From: Rhizoclosmatium globosum
Lineage: Eukaryota > Chytridiomycota > Chytridiomycetes > Chytridiales > Chytriomycetaceae
Direction of reading: 5' to 3'
Length of the DNA: 64,000 bases
Assembly (NCBI GenBank): GCA_002104985.1
Contig: MCGO01000195.1
Location: 1-64,000, forward strand
Part shown: positions 23,132 to 36,800 of the stretch, one piece after another
Position numbering within the stretch: position 1 is the stretch's first letter
Layout: every line of letters begins with the position of its first letter
The notes under the pieces: generated by a model
The model's input: the letters and a program-made list of their open reading frames with translations, nothing else
Database searches by the model: none
Told to the model about the DNA's origin: nothing
Program-made: the position numbers and the translations under genes

Positions 23132-23465
23132 TTGGCTGTTTTGATTGGGCCTTCCATTTTGAGTTTTTGAAGTTGTTCTTCGATTCGAAATCCGTTTCGA
23201 AATCCAATCTCCTCCCATCTTCAATCACTTTCAAGTCAACAGTGCATTGTAATTCCTACTTAAACGGCGAGAGCTTCAGGAAATAAGTTGAAATTGTCAA
23301 CCACAGAGGAATGCGCAGTTTTGGGGCGGAGAATCAGCATGTTATTCACGGAAACATTTGCAATGAACTCAGCCATTAAAAGATAAATATTGAGGTACAA
23401 ACACATACTTTATGTGATTACAATAAAAGATTTAAGACCATTGAAAGATTACAACACCCTGTAAT
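23132..23465. other. Promoter region of the PNPOx-FNR gene and 3' end of the PMT gene
   Basis: No gene is seen. A short direct repeat of ttcgaaatcc occurs at about 23187-23205. The region must hold the 5' control sequence of the flavoprotein gene on the minus strand. Confidence 0.5.
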
Positions 23466-26372
23466 TTAAGCGCCAGTCCATGTTGGAATTGGAGGCCCCT
23501 GGAATCCAGCCCCCGCAAGTGAACTATTATCCACACGAGGCAACTTGGCCTTATCCCAGATTGGCTTCATTACATGATCATCAATGTGATTCACTTTTCC
23601 AGCAACCTGCGGCTTAATGTCGTGTTCGTCTTCGGGTGACGTCAAACACGTCCAGTCCCAGTGTTTTCCCCATTTCAACCTTTCACAGTGATGCCTGTGC
23701 ATCAAATTGCCTGCAAATATATTAAGTAGTTTTAGTGGAAGCTATTTGAGAATGAAGACTCATACCATACGCAAGTGGACTGAAATCTAGGTACACCAAA
23801 AACACGATCGCCAGGAAAGCACCAGCAAGAACCATACGCGAAGCTCGAGACAATTTGTGCGTCAACAGTTCGAAGATAACTCCCGTCGAAAGGATGGCAA
23901 AGTACAAGGCGGGGAAGTAGTGGTGGATAAACAGTTGACGTTTCATGAGGAAGAAGGGGAAATAGTGCAAAAACCATCCCGAAAACAAAATCAAAGAAGC
24001 GTTCCAAGTCTTGTACAATGCCACTATTTCCAGCCGACATGATTAGCTCAAAAAGACATTTTCAATAAATCACAGAAACTCACGGTTACTCAAAATAGGC
24101 ACACTCCTCTTCATCAACAAAACACCCGCAACCAACAAGACACTCAACGAAAGCACAGTAATCGTCGAAGTCCACCAAACAATCGGATTCCCAATCAAAT
24201 AAATCTGTCTCGGCCCGTTATTCTTTTCCGTCCAAAACAGAATCCCACGGTTCAAAACCGGCCATTCAATCGGTCGAGACTCGTACGGATGTTTCCCCGT
24301 CAGCCCTTGGTTTATGCTCCACATTGTTCCATGGAGCTCAATAAACTTTGCAAAGAAGCCCGGCTTTTTGAAGTTTACTTTTTTGGCGTTGGGAGGGAGG
24401 AATGGGTTCGTGTTGGCTTCAATGAGCCAGACTGCTCCTGGGCGACCGCTGTTTTCGGCGCATGTGACTTCTTGTTGGTCGAAACCTTCGTTGATGGCGT
24501 CAGCATGTGTGGTTTGATTCTCAGGAGGGACTTACCCCATTCCGGCAACTTTTTGTCGTGTGAGAAGAGGCCGCAGTGTCGATTGTTGACGTGGATGAAG
24601 CGAACGCGCGTGTTGATTGCTTTGATGGGGCGGGGGTCATCGTGGCTGACACTCTTGTCGGCGATACGGACAATCCAGTTGTCGTTTGTATCTCCGTTCC
24701 AAGAATCATCTCCGTATCCAGATACTTCCCAGTGGTGGTCGTTGACAGTCACTGGTGCTCTAAATTATAAAAGTAAGTAAATATGGCTTATGTCGCTGCT
24801 AAGTCATCCTTACTTGACGTTGTGACTGTGTAACTTTCTACCAGTTTTGACATGGACTTGAAGGAGCAAATGAATAAGTAAGAAGTACAAAATCATTTCC
24901 GAAACTCACTCAAACGAACGATATCTCCATTCTTCAAGTACTGAAGCTTTGTAACTGGAACAACATATCCAGTATCGTTCTTGACCAACAAAGGCGGGGC
25001 AATCAAGAACTCTCCATTTTCATCTTTGAATGGATACACAGTCATCTGCTGCTGCTTACTTCCAGTCGGATAATCATGCTTATGCGAGTGCAAATATCCA
25101 CCATTCGTTGCATGATGCCTCAAATGAATCTTTGACATGTATGCCACATCTTCAAACGTATCTTCGATTTCATGACCCCTCAAAGTAGATTGAAACTCGG
25201 GACGCATAAATCCAGAACCACCGCCCTTGTTGGGAAGTGCCCAGAAGTGAATTTGAAACAGGAAGCAGTAAATGAATCCAGGTATGATGATGAGACAGAG
25301 GGCTCTGGCGGCGAAATGATGAACATATTGGCGCGGAGTTACACGGAGGTCTCCGAGGACTGTCCATAGGTTTTGGAGGGTCGAGAGGCCAATTGTTGCA
25401 ACCAAAAAGAGACCGACCCATTTCACACTTCCCGCGAGACCCAAACTGACGCCTGAATGAATTCATTATTAAGAAGGTATGAATTCGTGGGGCCATTTAC
25501 CTGTCATCACCAGAGGATACCACCAAGTAAAAGTGAATGGTTGTTCCTGGTTCGACAAGAAATCCGTCCACATCATCACAGTGAGACCAGTAAAGAAAAT
25601 TAATCCAGAATCCAATAGAATAAGACGAGATTGGCTGTCGATGGAATGAGAATGTGGCATTGAAATGTTAAGAAGTGAACTGAAACTCACGTCACGAAGC
25701 CGTTATCTATTCAATGTATAATAAGTCTTTGAATCAATATAAAATATCTTTGAGACAAACAAACGTACCCAATGTGAGCATGAGAGCAGAGAGAATGGCG
25801 GAAATGTTCGACACCCCCAGGTTCCTCAACGTAATGTACGAGACAGGCACAAGCAAGACACCCAAGAAACCAGGCAACAATCTCATTGTCACATAAGGCA
25901 CATGGGACGCCAAGTAATCGTCACCAATGTCCTTGAATGTGAAAGTTGAGTTGTACCCGCCCAATAATCCAACCGCCGCAAACAAGAGCTTCCCCAGTGG
26001 CGGATGCACATCCATAAAAAACTGTCCATTTATGTATTTTGTTGCGAAACCACCAAAATGGACCTCTGTTTGAATAAAAAGGTCAATAATCCAATCAAAC
26101 AAGGAGTAAACCCAAACACACCATCAAAGACAACCTCATGAGGATTAGAAATACGAAACAGTCTAATAATCAAGGCAAAGAGGGTCAGGGCCATGAGGAC
26201 TTGGAGGTTTGGCAGTTCGCCCACATCTCCAAAGGTTTTGTGTTGCGGGACCTGGAACCAATTCAGTTTTGGGATATTCGGTGGATGGAGTTACCTTGTT
26301 GTATCGATAGTCTGAGCTTCGCATTGAAGGAAGGTGGAGACTGTCCGTCTTCCGCCGCTGCCTCATTGCCAT
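23466..26372 (-). CDS. Dolichyl-phosphate-mannose-protein mannosyltransferase (PMT1/PMT2 type)
   Basis: This ER enzyme transfers mannose from dolichol phosphate to Ser/Thr of secretory proteins, which fungal walls depend on. The catalytic loop reads DEVHFGGFATKYINGQFFMD across a splice junction, with the Asp-Glu pair intact, followed by HPPLGK. A luminal MIR region includes GGYLHSHKHDYPTGSKQQQ, LHSHNVKAPVT and TRVRFIHVNNRHC. YLIGNPIVWWTSTI and FMKRQLFIHHYFPALYFAI-like segments mark the C-terminal membrane bundle. There are about nine exons with short introns. The VRFIHV and GNPIVWW wording fits PMT2/POMT2 better than PMT4. Start ATG 26372 was chosen because the next exon joins in frame; one upstream in-frame ATG remains possible. 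Confidence 0.9.
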
Positions 26373-26569
26373 CTTTTCTTTGACGTGTTTGCTGAGAAAG
26401 TGGATGGAACAAAATAACTTCAGTTTGCTGATCAAACGAGAATTGACTGATATACCACCACCACCTGATCTAACCTCTCTCGCTTTTACAACTCATCTGT
26501 AAGTATGATGCTCCTGCGTCAAACTCTGTCGCTGCTTTCCTGTCTTAACATGCATTCCACTTCCAGCTT

Positions 26570-28657
26570 ATGCAAGCCTCTTCGCTTGTAAATGCCACTG
26601 CCTGCAGCCAGTGCCGCCTCAACAAGCAAAAATGTGAAATCTCATCCAATCCAAACATATGCACTCGCTGCCTCAAAGGCGGCCGATCGTGCGATATCCC
26701 CCAGCTGCAGAAAGCTAAACAAGCCCCACAAGTCCCAAAGACATGTGCCCGTTGTGTCAAAAGCCGCAAGAAATGCGTACGAGCAAGTCCGTTGGATGCC
26801 TGTTCCGATTGTATCAAACGAGGCCTTGAGGACGAGTGTCTTAGTAACATTGGTCAAACAAGCCAGATAGCCATCACCACATCCAGGCAGCCCCAATTCG
26901 ACACCCTAACCTCGCATTCAGATAATTCTCTTGTGACTACAAACGGGGACAAGCTTTCAACAGCGAGTAACTTCGGCGTTCATTCTTGCTTTAGTTCGTC
27001 GTTGTTCCTCAATGCCATGGATGACAGTCTCATTAACTATGTTGATTATCAAACTGAATTGGAAGATCCGGATTTTATCCCAACTATTGCGGATTTTTAT
27101 CTGTGTGCAAATTGGTTGAGAGGTGAAGAGTTCAAGAAGCGCAGACCTGACTGTGTAATGTTTGATCGAGAGAGATTTCTATCAAGATATTTTCAAGCAC
27201 CTGCCGTTTTGAGGTTTGTGAAGGAGCTGTTGAAACTTGATCTGAAAATGCAATAACTACACAGATTATCAACGTGTTGCTGGGCATTACGACAATCTTC
27301 TCAAGCTGAATTATGCCTTTCATACTTTAACAGAGCCATGAAGGCTTTGCAACGATCAGATATGGACCCTTCGTTAGACCTGGTCATTGCATGTTCTCAA
27401 CTTTGTGGCCTCGCAATTGGTAAGTAGCTCTGCTGTATCTAATGTCCCATTTTGAATTTTAATATTCAACTAGACTACAGCCAACCAGTTGTTGCGATGA
27501 AATTCCTCGTAATGGCTTTGAAAATGATTATTGATCTCAAAATGTATATCGACCCAGCAGATTCTCCGTGGCTTATCCACTTGACACTGCGTGAGAAAGA
27601 AGAACGTCGTCATGTCTTTTGGTACTGCTTTGTAAGCTATGCGACAGCTCTGGCAAACTTTGCAACTCAAATTCAACTCACAATCATATCGGATGGTGTG
27701 CACCACCCAAGCCAGGTCCTTGATCCTGAACCAATTTTCTTTTTGAATAATGCCATACCATTTACGGCCAGACTTTTTCAAGAAATTAACAATTTGAAGA
27801 TATTGTTTAGCCACCCTCCATCGTCGCCCGAGCTTCTTTTGGAAATCCAATCAGCGTGCGCCATACAAACAAGACTGCCCGACAAGTATACGCTTGAATT
27901 TGATAATCCCTCGTCGGTCACACCATCTGATATGGCGCGATTTATTTTGCAGTGTTCCTCACTGGCATCAAATTTAGGTCAATTGAATCTGATCTTACAA
28001 TCGGCACTGTCGATTCATTCCCGTCCGATAATGTTTCTGTCAATCGCACCACTTGAAAAGTTTAAGGGCGACGATCAAATGAAGATTCGTCAAGCCATCA
28101 ACCAATGTCTAAATTCGGCATGGAGGATTTACTCGCTCTACAAATTCCTATTCACGGTATCGACTGCAGAGCTTGTGGAAAGTGATGAACTCTGGAGATA
28201 TGATCCGTACTACCACGCATGTCCGTTTTTGGAGATGGTGTTTGTGTTTTGGTTCTTTTCCTGCCGAATGGATCCTAGTTGGATGCAATTCACAGATCCA
28301 GCATTACGAAATCCTCTTGAAATATCCGCTCCGCTACAGCTCATGATGTCGAAACGACCGTTGACGTTCCATGGAGGAGCCGCGATACCTTTTTTCACTG
28401 TAATGAAGTGCGCGCTTGATGAAATGGAAGAAATTGCACGAACAAATGTTAGAAAGCGGTTTCATTATGATGATTACGATACGAACGTTGTTGAAGTAGG
28501 GATGAGAGTGATGCCGTTAGGACAGAAAGATGATCAAGCGTCGCAACCTGTGGAGGCGATTTGTTATATGGGATTACTTGGGTTACAGATTGGAAACAAA
28601 ATTAGATGGAAGGGAGTTGTAGAGGATTCTTGGCGCTTGTTTTGGAAGTTACTTTGA
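26570..28657 (+). CDS. Transcription factor with two tandem Zn2Cys6 clusters, copy A
   Basis: Exons 26570-27213, 27265-27419 and 27474-28657 splice to 660 residues. Two complete fungal zinc clusters follow each other: residues 12-41 (CX2CX6CX8CX2CX6C) and 59-90 (CX2CX6CX8CX2CX8C), both Lys/Arg-rich between Cys 2 and 3. The rest resembles the middle homology region of fungal regulators: DFYLCANWLRGEEF, CLSYFNRAMKALQRSD, LREKEERRHVFWYC. It ends in GNKIRWKGVVEDSWRLFWKL, a signature shared by all copies here. It is the first of three tandem copies. Nuclear DNA binding is inferred from the clusters; targets are unknown. Confidence 0.85.
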
Positions 28658-28822
28658 ATAGATTGGAATAATGAACCAATTTGAGACCGACTGATTTTAC
28701 TCCTGACACCCATCCCAACCTCACGGACTCCGATGCTCTCGCATCTTATCTGTAAGCAAGGATTTGAAATACCTTGCTTACTTGGCTTCAATCACTAGCA
28801 ACTGCACAGTCAGCTTCAACTG

Positions 28823-30797
28823 ATGCAAGCCTCATCACTAGTGAATGCCACTGCCTGCAGCCACTGTCGCCGAATCAAACAGAAATGCGAAATATCTTCC
28901 GATTGAAGCAGCTGCATTCGCTGCCTCAAAGGCAGCCGATCGTGCGATCTCGTTCAGTTACATTGTGCCAGTTGCGTGAGAAATCGCAGGAAATGCGAGC
29001 GAACAAGTACATCGTAAGTGTGTGGATATTGTATCAAGCGAGGCCTCGAAATGGAGTGTGTCGATAACATCATTCGCACAAGTATCACCAGTTCCCGGCC
29101 ATCCCATTACAACTCATTGAATTCAAACATTGAATACGATGTCATTGCTTCAGACCAGCTTCCGACTGGGAGTAGCTTCAGTGTTCATTCTTATTCGATT
29201 CTTCTCTATTCCTCAATCCCCACACTCTGATCAACTACATTGATTACGAAACTGAAATGGAGGATCCAGACTTTATTCTCACTATTGCGGATTTTTATTT
29301 ATTCGCAAATTGGTTGAGGGGCGAAGATTTCCAGAAACGAAGGCCCGACTGCATTATGTTTGATCGCGAGAGGTTTCTGACAAGATATTTTCAAATACCT
29401 GCAGTCTTGTGGTTTGTGAAGTTCTTAATTATTTTGACGCAACGTCTTAATCTATAGTTCCGTTTTAGGTTAACGACATTCCAATCAGAATGAATTATGC
29501 CTTGCGTATTTCAACAGAACGATGAAAGCTATTCAACGATTCGATCCAGATCCTTTGTTGGACTTAGTGATTGCATGTGCTCTACTTTGTGGTCTAGCGA
29601 TTGGTTTGTATCTTGTTCTTTCAATAATCAGTCATTCAACATTTTGATCTTATGCAGATTACAGTCAGCCAGCTGTTGCAGTCAAATTCCTTCTCATGGC
29701 TTTGAAAATGATAATCGATTTGAAAATGTACATTGACCCTACCGATCCCTATGGCTGATCCACTTGACACTACGAGAGCAGGAAAAACGACGTCATGTGT
29801 TTTGGTACTGTTTCCAGTACTATGCAGCAACTTTGGCAAACTCTACAAGGCAACTTCAGATTACTCTCAGTTCAGAAAGAATGAAGCACCTTAGCCAAGT
29901 GCTGGATCCTACTCCAGTTTTCTTCTTGAATAGGGCCATTCCGTTCACGGCGAAATTCTACGAAGAAATTCACAATCTCAAGATGTTCTTTAGTCACCCG
30001 CCATTTTCGCCAGAGCTACTTCTGGAAATTCATTCAGCTTACAATCTTAAAGCAAGTCTCCCTGCGAACTATATACTTCAGTTTGAAACCCGTCGTCAAT
30101 GAGTCCATCTGATATGGCACGATTTATCGAGCAAACCGCCGCCTTTGAATCGAATTTGGGACAATTGAATTTAATCCTCCAATCAACATTGTCAATCCAT
30201 TCTCGTCCGATCATGTTTCTCTCAATGGTGCCGGTGGAAAAATCAATCCTGATGTTCAACTGAAGATTGGCCTGGCCATTAACCAATGCCTGGAATCAGC
30301 TTGGAGAATCTACTCTCTATACAAGTTTTTATTCACAGTCACGACCGCGGAACGTAAAATTCACGGATCCTGCGTTGCGGAATACTCTTGAAGTATCAGC
30401 TCCTCTTCAACATATGATGTCTAAGAGACCATTGACTTTTAACGGTGGTATTGCGGTGCCCTTCTTTACGATAATTAAGTGTGCACTTGATGAAATGGAG
30501 GAATTTTCCCAAATGAACACCAGGAAGCGATTTCATTATGATGATTACGATGCTGACGTGGTTGAGGTAGGGATGAGAGAGATGCCATTGGGACAGAAAG
30601 ATGATCAAACGTCGCAAACTGTGGAGGCGATCTGTTATATGGGATTTGGGTTGCAGATCGGTAATAAGATTCGGTGGAGGGGAGTTGTAGATGATTCTTG
30701 GCGCTTGTTTTGGAAGAATTTTAATACTGAGCAATATCGAAGAAGAAAAAGGTTACTACCACATATTTCAACACCCCAGTCAACTCAACGTTGCTGA
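28823..30797 (+). pseudogene. Double Zn2Cys6 transcription factor, dead copy B
   Basis: The frame begins MQASSLVNATACSHC like copy A but meets TGA inside the first zinc cluster and TAA inside the second. Later lesions include a frameshift in the DPTDP...WLIHL region (about 29748), another at about 30090, and one near 30240. A deletion at about 30345 removes some 40 codons that in A and C encode YDPYYxACPFLEMVFVFWF. The usual stop after SWRLFWK is lost. The exon order and intron positions still match copies A and C, between which it lies. Confidence 0.92.
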
Positions 30798-30887
30798 TCT
30801 TTCTCAAACCCGTATGTACGTACTTGTTGCATTCCATGTCCATTCTAATTCGGAATTCACAAGCGATTACTGAAGAGCCAATTTTAA

Positions 30888-32981
30888 TTGATGGAAGCCA
30901 AGTCCCTGATGAATGCGACTTCCTGCAGTCACTGCCGCCTCAGCAAACGAAAGTGTGAGGTATCTCTTGATCCAAACGCTTGTGATCGCTGCCTCAAAGG
31001 TGGCCGATCATGCGATGTCCAACAATTTCGCAATGCCCCACAAGTCCCAAGAGTCCTAAAGACCTGTGCCCGCTGTATGAAAAGCCATAAGAAATGTGTG
31101 CGAACAAGCACGTCAGAGGCCTGCTCAGACTGTATCAAGCGAGGCCTGGAGAAGGAGTGTCTCGACAACACTGTTCAAACAAGCCTTACAATCACCTCCA
31201 CTTCCTACCCATCCCAGTTTCGCTCTTTGACTGCGAATGGTGACTTTGACGATCATACTACCACTGGAGATACTATATCACCAACTGCGAGCAACTTCGG
31301 CGTTCATTCTTGCTTCCGTGCATCATTGTTCCTGAATGCCATGGATGACACTCTCATTAACTACATTGATTTCCAAACTGAATTGGAAGACACGGATTTT
31401 ATCCCGACAATTTCAGATTTTTATCTGTGCGCAAATTGGTTGCGGGGCGAAGAGTTCAAGAAGCGCCGACCTAACTGTATGATGTTTGATCGAGAGAGAT
31501 TTCTAGCTAGGTATTTTCAAGCGCCCGCAGTGTTGAGGTTTGTGAAGGAGCTGTTGAAACTTGATCTGAAAATGTAATAACTCCACAGACTGTCAACATG
31601 CTGTTGGGCATTACGACAATCTTCTCAGCCTGAATTATGCCTTTCGTACTTTAACAGAGCCATGAAGGCTTTGCAACGATCTGATATGGATCCTTCGTTG
31701 GATTTAGTAATTGCATGTGCTCAACTTTGCGGTCTAGCTATAGGTTGGTCACTGCACGCTATTCGTTATTAATAATGCATCTTTTAAATCTGTATAGACT
31801 ATAGCCAGCCAGTTGTTGCGATGAAATTCCTCGTCATGGCTTTGAAAATGATTATTGATCTCAAAATGGACATTGACCCAGCTGATTCTCCGTGGCTTAT
31901 CCACTTGACACTGCGCGAGAAAGAAGAACGACGCCACGTGTTTTGGTACTATTTTCAGTATTATGCAGCAACTTTGGCAAATTCCACACGACAAATTCAA
32001 CTCACTCTCTACTCGGATAGAGTGCATTACCCCAGTCAAGTGCTTGATCCCGAGCCAATTTTCTTTGTGAATAATGCCATACCCTACACAACAAAGCTGT
32101 ACCAAGAAATTCATAATCTGAAGATTTTGTTCAGCTATCCACCATCGTCGCCGGAACTACTTTTGGAAATACATTCTGCTTGTTCTATCCAAACCAGCCT
32201 TCCAGCTAGCTATATTCTCCAATTTTCGAATCCATCATCAATCACTCCATCCGACACGATTCGATTCATTGAACAAACCTCCATGTTTGAGTCGAATTTA
32301 GGACAATTGAATCTTATTCTGCAAGCGACATTGTCAATTCATTCGCGTCCAATCATGTTCCTATCGATGGCGCCGCTAGAAAAGTTTAGTATCAACAACC
32401 AACGAAAGATACGCCATGCCATCAACCAATGCTTAGATTCGGCATGGAGGATTTACTCGCTTTACAAATTCCTATTTACGGTATCAACTGCGGAGCTTGT
32501 AGAAATCAACGAACTCTGGAGATACGATCCATACTACTATGCATGTCCATTCTTGGAAATGGTGTTTGTGTTTTGGTTTATTTCGTGTAGAATGGATCCT
32601 GCTTGGATGGCTTTCACAGATCCCACGCTACGAAATTTCGTTGAAATATCTGCTCCTCTTCAACACATGATGTCTAAACGACCCATGACGTTTGATGGCG
32701 GTGTCACTGTGCCGTTTTTCACCGTTATGAATTATGTACTTCAAGAACTGGAGGAAGTTTCTCGGACGAATAAGAGACATGGGTTTCATTTAGAGGAGAA
32801 TGATGCAAATATTTTAGAGCTGGGGATGAGAGTTATGCCGCTGGGACAGAAAGATGATCAAGCGTCACAGCTGGTGGAGTCAATGTGCTATATGGGATTG
32901 CTTGGACTGCAAATCGGGAATAAGATTCGTTGGAAGGGCGTCGTTGAGGATTCTTGGCGCTTATTTTGGAAGCTACTTTAA
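30888..32981 (+). CDS. Transcription factor with two tandem Zn2Cys6 clusters, copy C
   Basis: Exons 30888-31537, 31589-31743 and 31798-32981 splice to 662 residues (661 from the second ATG). Exons 2 and 3 are exactly as long as in copy A. Counted from that second ATG, the clusters lie at residues 12-41 and 59-90 with the same spacing as copy A (CSHCRLSKRKC...; CARCMKSHKKC...). The body is closely similar to A, diverging most in the linker after the second cluster and near RTNKRHGFHLEEND. The C-terminus is again IRWKGVVEDSWRLFWKL. The frame is fully open, so this is the second live copy of the array. Confidence 0.85.
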
Positions 32982-33129
32982 AAAGCTGATCTGATTTAAA
33001 TATTATGTATGAGTTGAAGCTAGTGCTTTGGAAGTTTCTTTTGAATTGTTCTTAAATTGCTCACCAAATATGAATGAAGGAGTTTATTTGAAATCTATAG
33101 AAATCTAAGAAAAGTTGAACGAAAGAAGT

Positions 33130-33652
33130 TTATGCCTGCATCTGCATTTGCTGGTATTGGCCGCCTTGTACAATCACCACAGTCTGAGGACTGACAGCTC
33201 CGTACTTTTGAACTTCGTTTCCTTCTTGGATCAAAGCGCAGCAGTGACAACAACAGTGCGCGAAACAATCCTCAAATCCAGTACCCTATTGTACAAAACA
33301 TGATCACATAGTCAGTCAAGTCGAACGAAAGAAATCAATCAACCCACTTTGATGTGATACCGCGTACGAATATGACGACGGTTCCCAATCACGATGCACG
33401 GACAACAGCACGCATAGTGGCAACCAGCCTTGATGCAGCCGTAATCTGGATCCAAGTTCTGGACGGTCTGGCCGTAGAGAACACAGGGACAGCACCACGC
33501 GAGCATACAAGTGTCTGTTCGTTTCAGACACGTTAACAATGTGCGCCACGCGTCTGGTACAGCGCAAAACACTTACTCAAGTCAACAAAGATGTTGAAGA
33601 GACCATTGGTCCAGTCTCGCTCGGCGGGTGGGGGGAGGACGACTTGCTGCAT
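33130..33652 (-). CDS. PLAC8-family Cys-rich protein
   Basis: Three exons join to about 125 residues with the PLAC8 layout: RDWTNGLFNIFVDL, then CMLAWCCPCVLYGQ, ACCCPCIVIGNRRHIR, and DCFAHCCCHCCALIQEGNEV. Plant and fungal members sit in membranes and influence metal resistance and cell size. The C-terminal tail is Gln-rich (QGGQYQQMQMQ). Splice joints at DL/NTC and IK/GTG are supported by the continuous motif. Confidence 0.85.
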
Positions 33653-33829
33653 CTTGTGAACGGATTGTCAACAACAAAAATTGTCCAAAGTAAAAAGAAA
33701 CCCACAGCGAACGCCGGAAATTATAAGTAGGTACATAGGTTAATCTCTTATTCTTTTATACATGTTGTCTTAAGATTCAAAAGTTGATGCTAAAAACAAA
33801 GAGTATCGTCAATTTATACACAACATACG

Positions 33830-36800
33830 CTAAATTCTCTTCACAAAAGGTTCAGTAAATCTCACATCCGGTGTAAATAGATCCGACAACCCACTGACGT
33901 CAGGAGAATCTCCCATCACAAACGGAGCAACTTCAATCATGTCCTTCATTTTCAAATCCGCAACACTTACTTTCTCCTTCCCAAATACATTTCCTTTCTT
34001 ACTTGCATCAACTTGCGAACTAACTTCCAACGTTCCTTCAAAAGCCAGAGTCTCGACATAAACGGGTTTCGTGCATCCCAAACGATGTGCTCGCTTAATC
34101 GCCTGCTTGTAGATGGCAGTTTCAGCCACGGGTCGAAGAAAGTAGATTCGTGATGCTGTCGACAGATCCAGACCAAACGCAGCTTTGGAAACATCCATAA
34201 TAAACACGGGAATATCTTGGCCAGTCGTGTTGAATGTCAGTACATTGTCAGCTTTTAGGCTTGTTGCTTGCTGGAAAGGGATGATCAGTAATAAGGCCCA
34301 AACAACGTGAATTCTTACTCTCGACTTCATGAAAAGCAAGCTCTTGACTCCAGCAAGCTCACAAAATTCTCGAATGGAATGCATTTCAGATTCTAAAGTG
34401 GTATATACAATGATTTTCTCAGTTTTGTGGTATTTTAGAATCTGATCTGCAATGTACGTCAATTTTGTGCACGTTGATGCTTCGATTGTGAATGATAGCT
34501 TTGGATTCTCCAGGCAGGTTTTGCATGGTTTCGCTTTTGGTGCAGAAGATGTGCTTTCGATTTGTGAACGCTCTTTCATCTCCAAATGTGCTTCCTTTCG
34601 AGCGGTCGTGATGTGGTTATTCGTTGAACTGGATGAAGCTGAAGCCACAGGAACTGTTTCCATAATAGGAGCAATCACGGCTGACCCAAAATTCTTGTTC
34701 ATTTCAGTCCCTAACAATTCCAACAACACCAGCGCGTCACGATGTATTTGATTTGTCGAATGGTTGAAATTGATAGCGTTCTGAAAAATTAGTTCACCGA
34801 GACGACGAAACTCGGCTACGCTGCTGATTCGACCTTCTTTCAATAGCTTCTTGAGTGTGCGAAAGTCCATGGGTTCCTTGATGATATCCAAGTATTCTGG
34901 GATACCGAGTAATACGGGATCAACCTGTTACTGGCGTTAGGACGAAACTAAGAAAAAGGAGTTGCATACCGGATCAGCAAACCAAATCGAGTTTTCTGCA
35001 TGCATAAGAGTGCGTAAGACTTTCTTACATTTTGATTTCTCTTCGCTTGTTAACGAGCCAATAGGGCTACGTGACGAAACCTTTTTTGAGACACCTGTGG
35101 GAAGATTGATTCGAGCTTTTGCCATTTTGAGAAGTTTCTCTGTTTTGGTTGAAATATGGGAGCCTGAGGTTGATCCAAGATTTGTCGAATTCATTTTGAC
35201 GGGCGAAGGAATAGTGAAATCAGAATTCACTTTTTCTTCGTCAATATCCATTGAGCCAAAAGCAAAAGCGACTCGTTTCTTCTTCTTCGGAATTCCTACA
35301 AGGTGTGACTCCAAATCGCCTTCTCCAATTATTTTTAACTTTTTCTTCACAGGCTCTAAAGCGACTTCGCTTTCAACACTGAAACTTCGCTTTCCAGCCT
35401 CTGTACTGTAAGCAGGATTATTTGTGCCAAGATCACAAGAGGAATTCAAATCGCCAGATTCCAGTTCTGAATTAAGTTTAGCTATCTTCAACGCGGTAGC
35501 ATGATTCTCAATCTGCTCCTTCGTAAGCAGTCTTCGCCCATTCCTGAAATCAATCAAAGCAACAGGCAACCCATCGTCCAAGAATCCACCACACTTCCAC
35601 AGGCATCGACACTCCTTGACGACATACAGAACATTAGTTGAAATCTGCTGCTTTGCATCATAATACGCGTCTTCGGCGCATTGAAGGTGGGAGATGACAG
35701 ATGTGAGCAGGTTGCAGTCGTATGACTTTTCCCCAACGACGGCTCTCGTCAAACCACTGATTGCATTTTCAGCGGCTCGCTTTGCATGAGAGACGATTTC
35801 GATGACGTTGAAGTTGAAGTGTGACAGTTTCAAGCTGTTGTCATGGTTAAGAACATGAGATTTGGAAATTCAAGAAACTCACTTGTAAACGACTTCGTGG
35901 AGTGCATCGCGCATTGACGGATGTCCAAAGTAGTCTACACCTTCGCGCTCTGTCAACACAGAGTTGAGTTTGATTTGTGCAATGAGGATGTTGGTGTTGA
36001 TGCGTTCGTGTTGATTCATTTTCAAATAAACAGTCTTTTCGTGTAACGGAGGAAGAGGGTGTTGGTTTTGGATGTCCTCGATTTGATGGCGAACGACAAG
36101 GCTGTTGAAAAGATGTTGCACACGTTCTAGTCCAATATCTTTTCCACTCAACCACGGAGCTGATACTTCTCGAGAGAATATATTTTCTGAGCTCAAGCTT
36201 AGTATTCAATGTTGTTTGAGGTGAAGTTAGGGGTGAAACTCACTGTCATGACAGAACGGCTCAATCTTGAGATAATTCCCCACAATCCCACTCAGCTTCC
36301 GCAAATCAAGCTTCTCCATCTCCATTCGCCGTTTCTTATCAACAACTTCCCCGTTATCCAAAATATTCGGCAACGGCGTACCGGAACAAACCCACTTCCA
36401 ATGCGCCTTCAGTTTCGCAACAGTATCCAACAACTTTGTCTCCCCCGCACTCTCATGCTTCAACAAATGCCCTTCATCAAACACCAGCCTCTGAAAATAC
36501 ACCTGAATCAACGGCGATATATATCCACCCACAACCTTCTTCTTCGACTTTGATTTCAAACTCCCGCTTTTTAAAACAGATTGAATCAACTCGCATTTAC
36601 AGTCAACGATACGAGTCGCGCCTTTGTATGGACACCTGCATGAGCGGTCGACGCCTTTGAATTCGAATCCGAATTTCGTGTCTTCCTGGCTTAATCGGGA
36701 GTGCGTGATGAGGATCACGTCGTAGGCGATGAGGTCTGTGGGTTGTGGGATGGATGTTTTGGTATTTTCGAGGTCGAGGACGTTGATTTCGCCTGGGAGG

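Noticed and set aside
28823..30797. Sequencing error as the cause of lesions in copy B
   Set aside because: Stops, a 40-codon deletion and several shifts in 2 kb flanked by clean copies cannot be base-calling noise.
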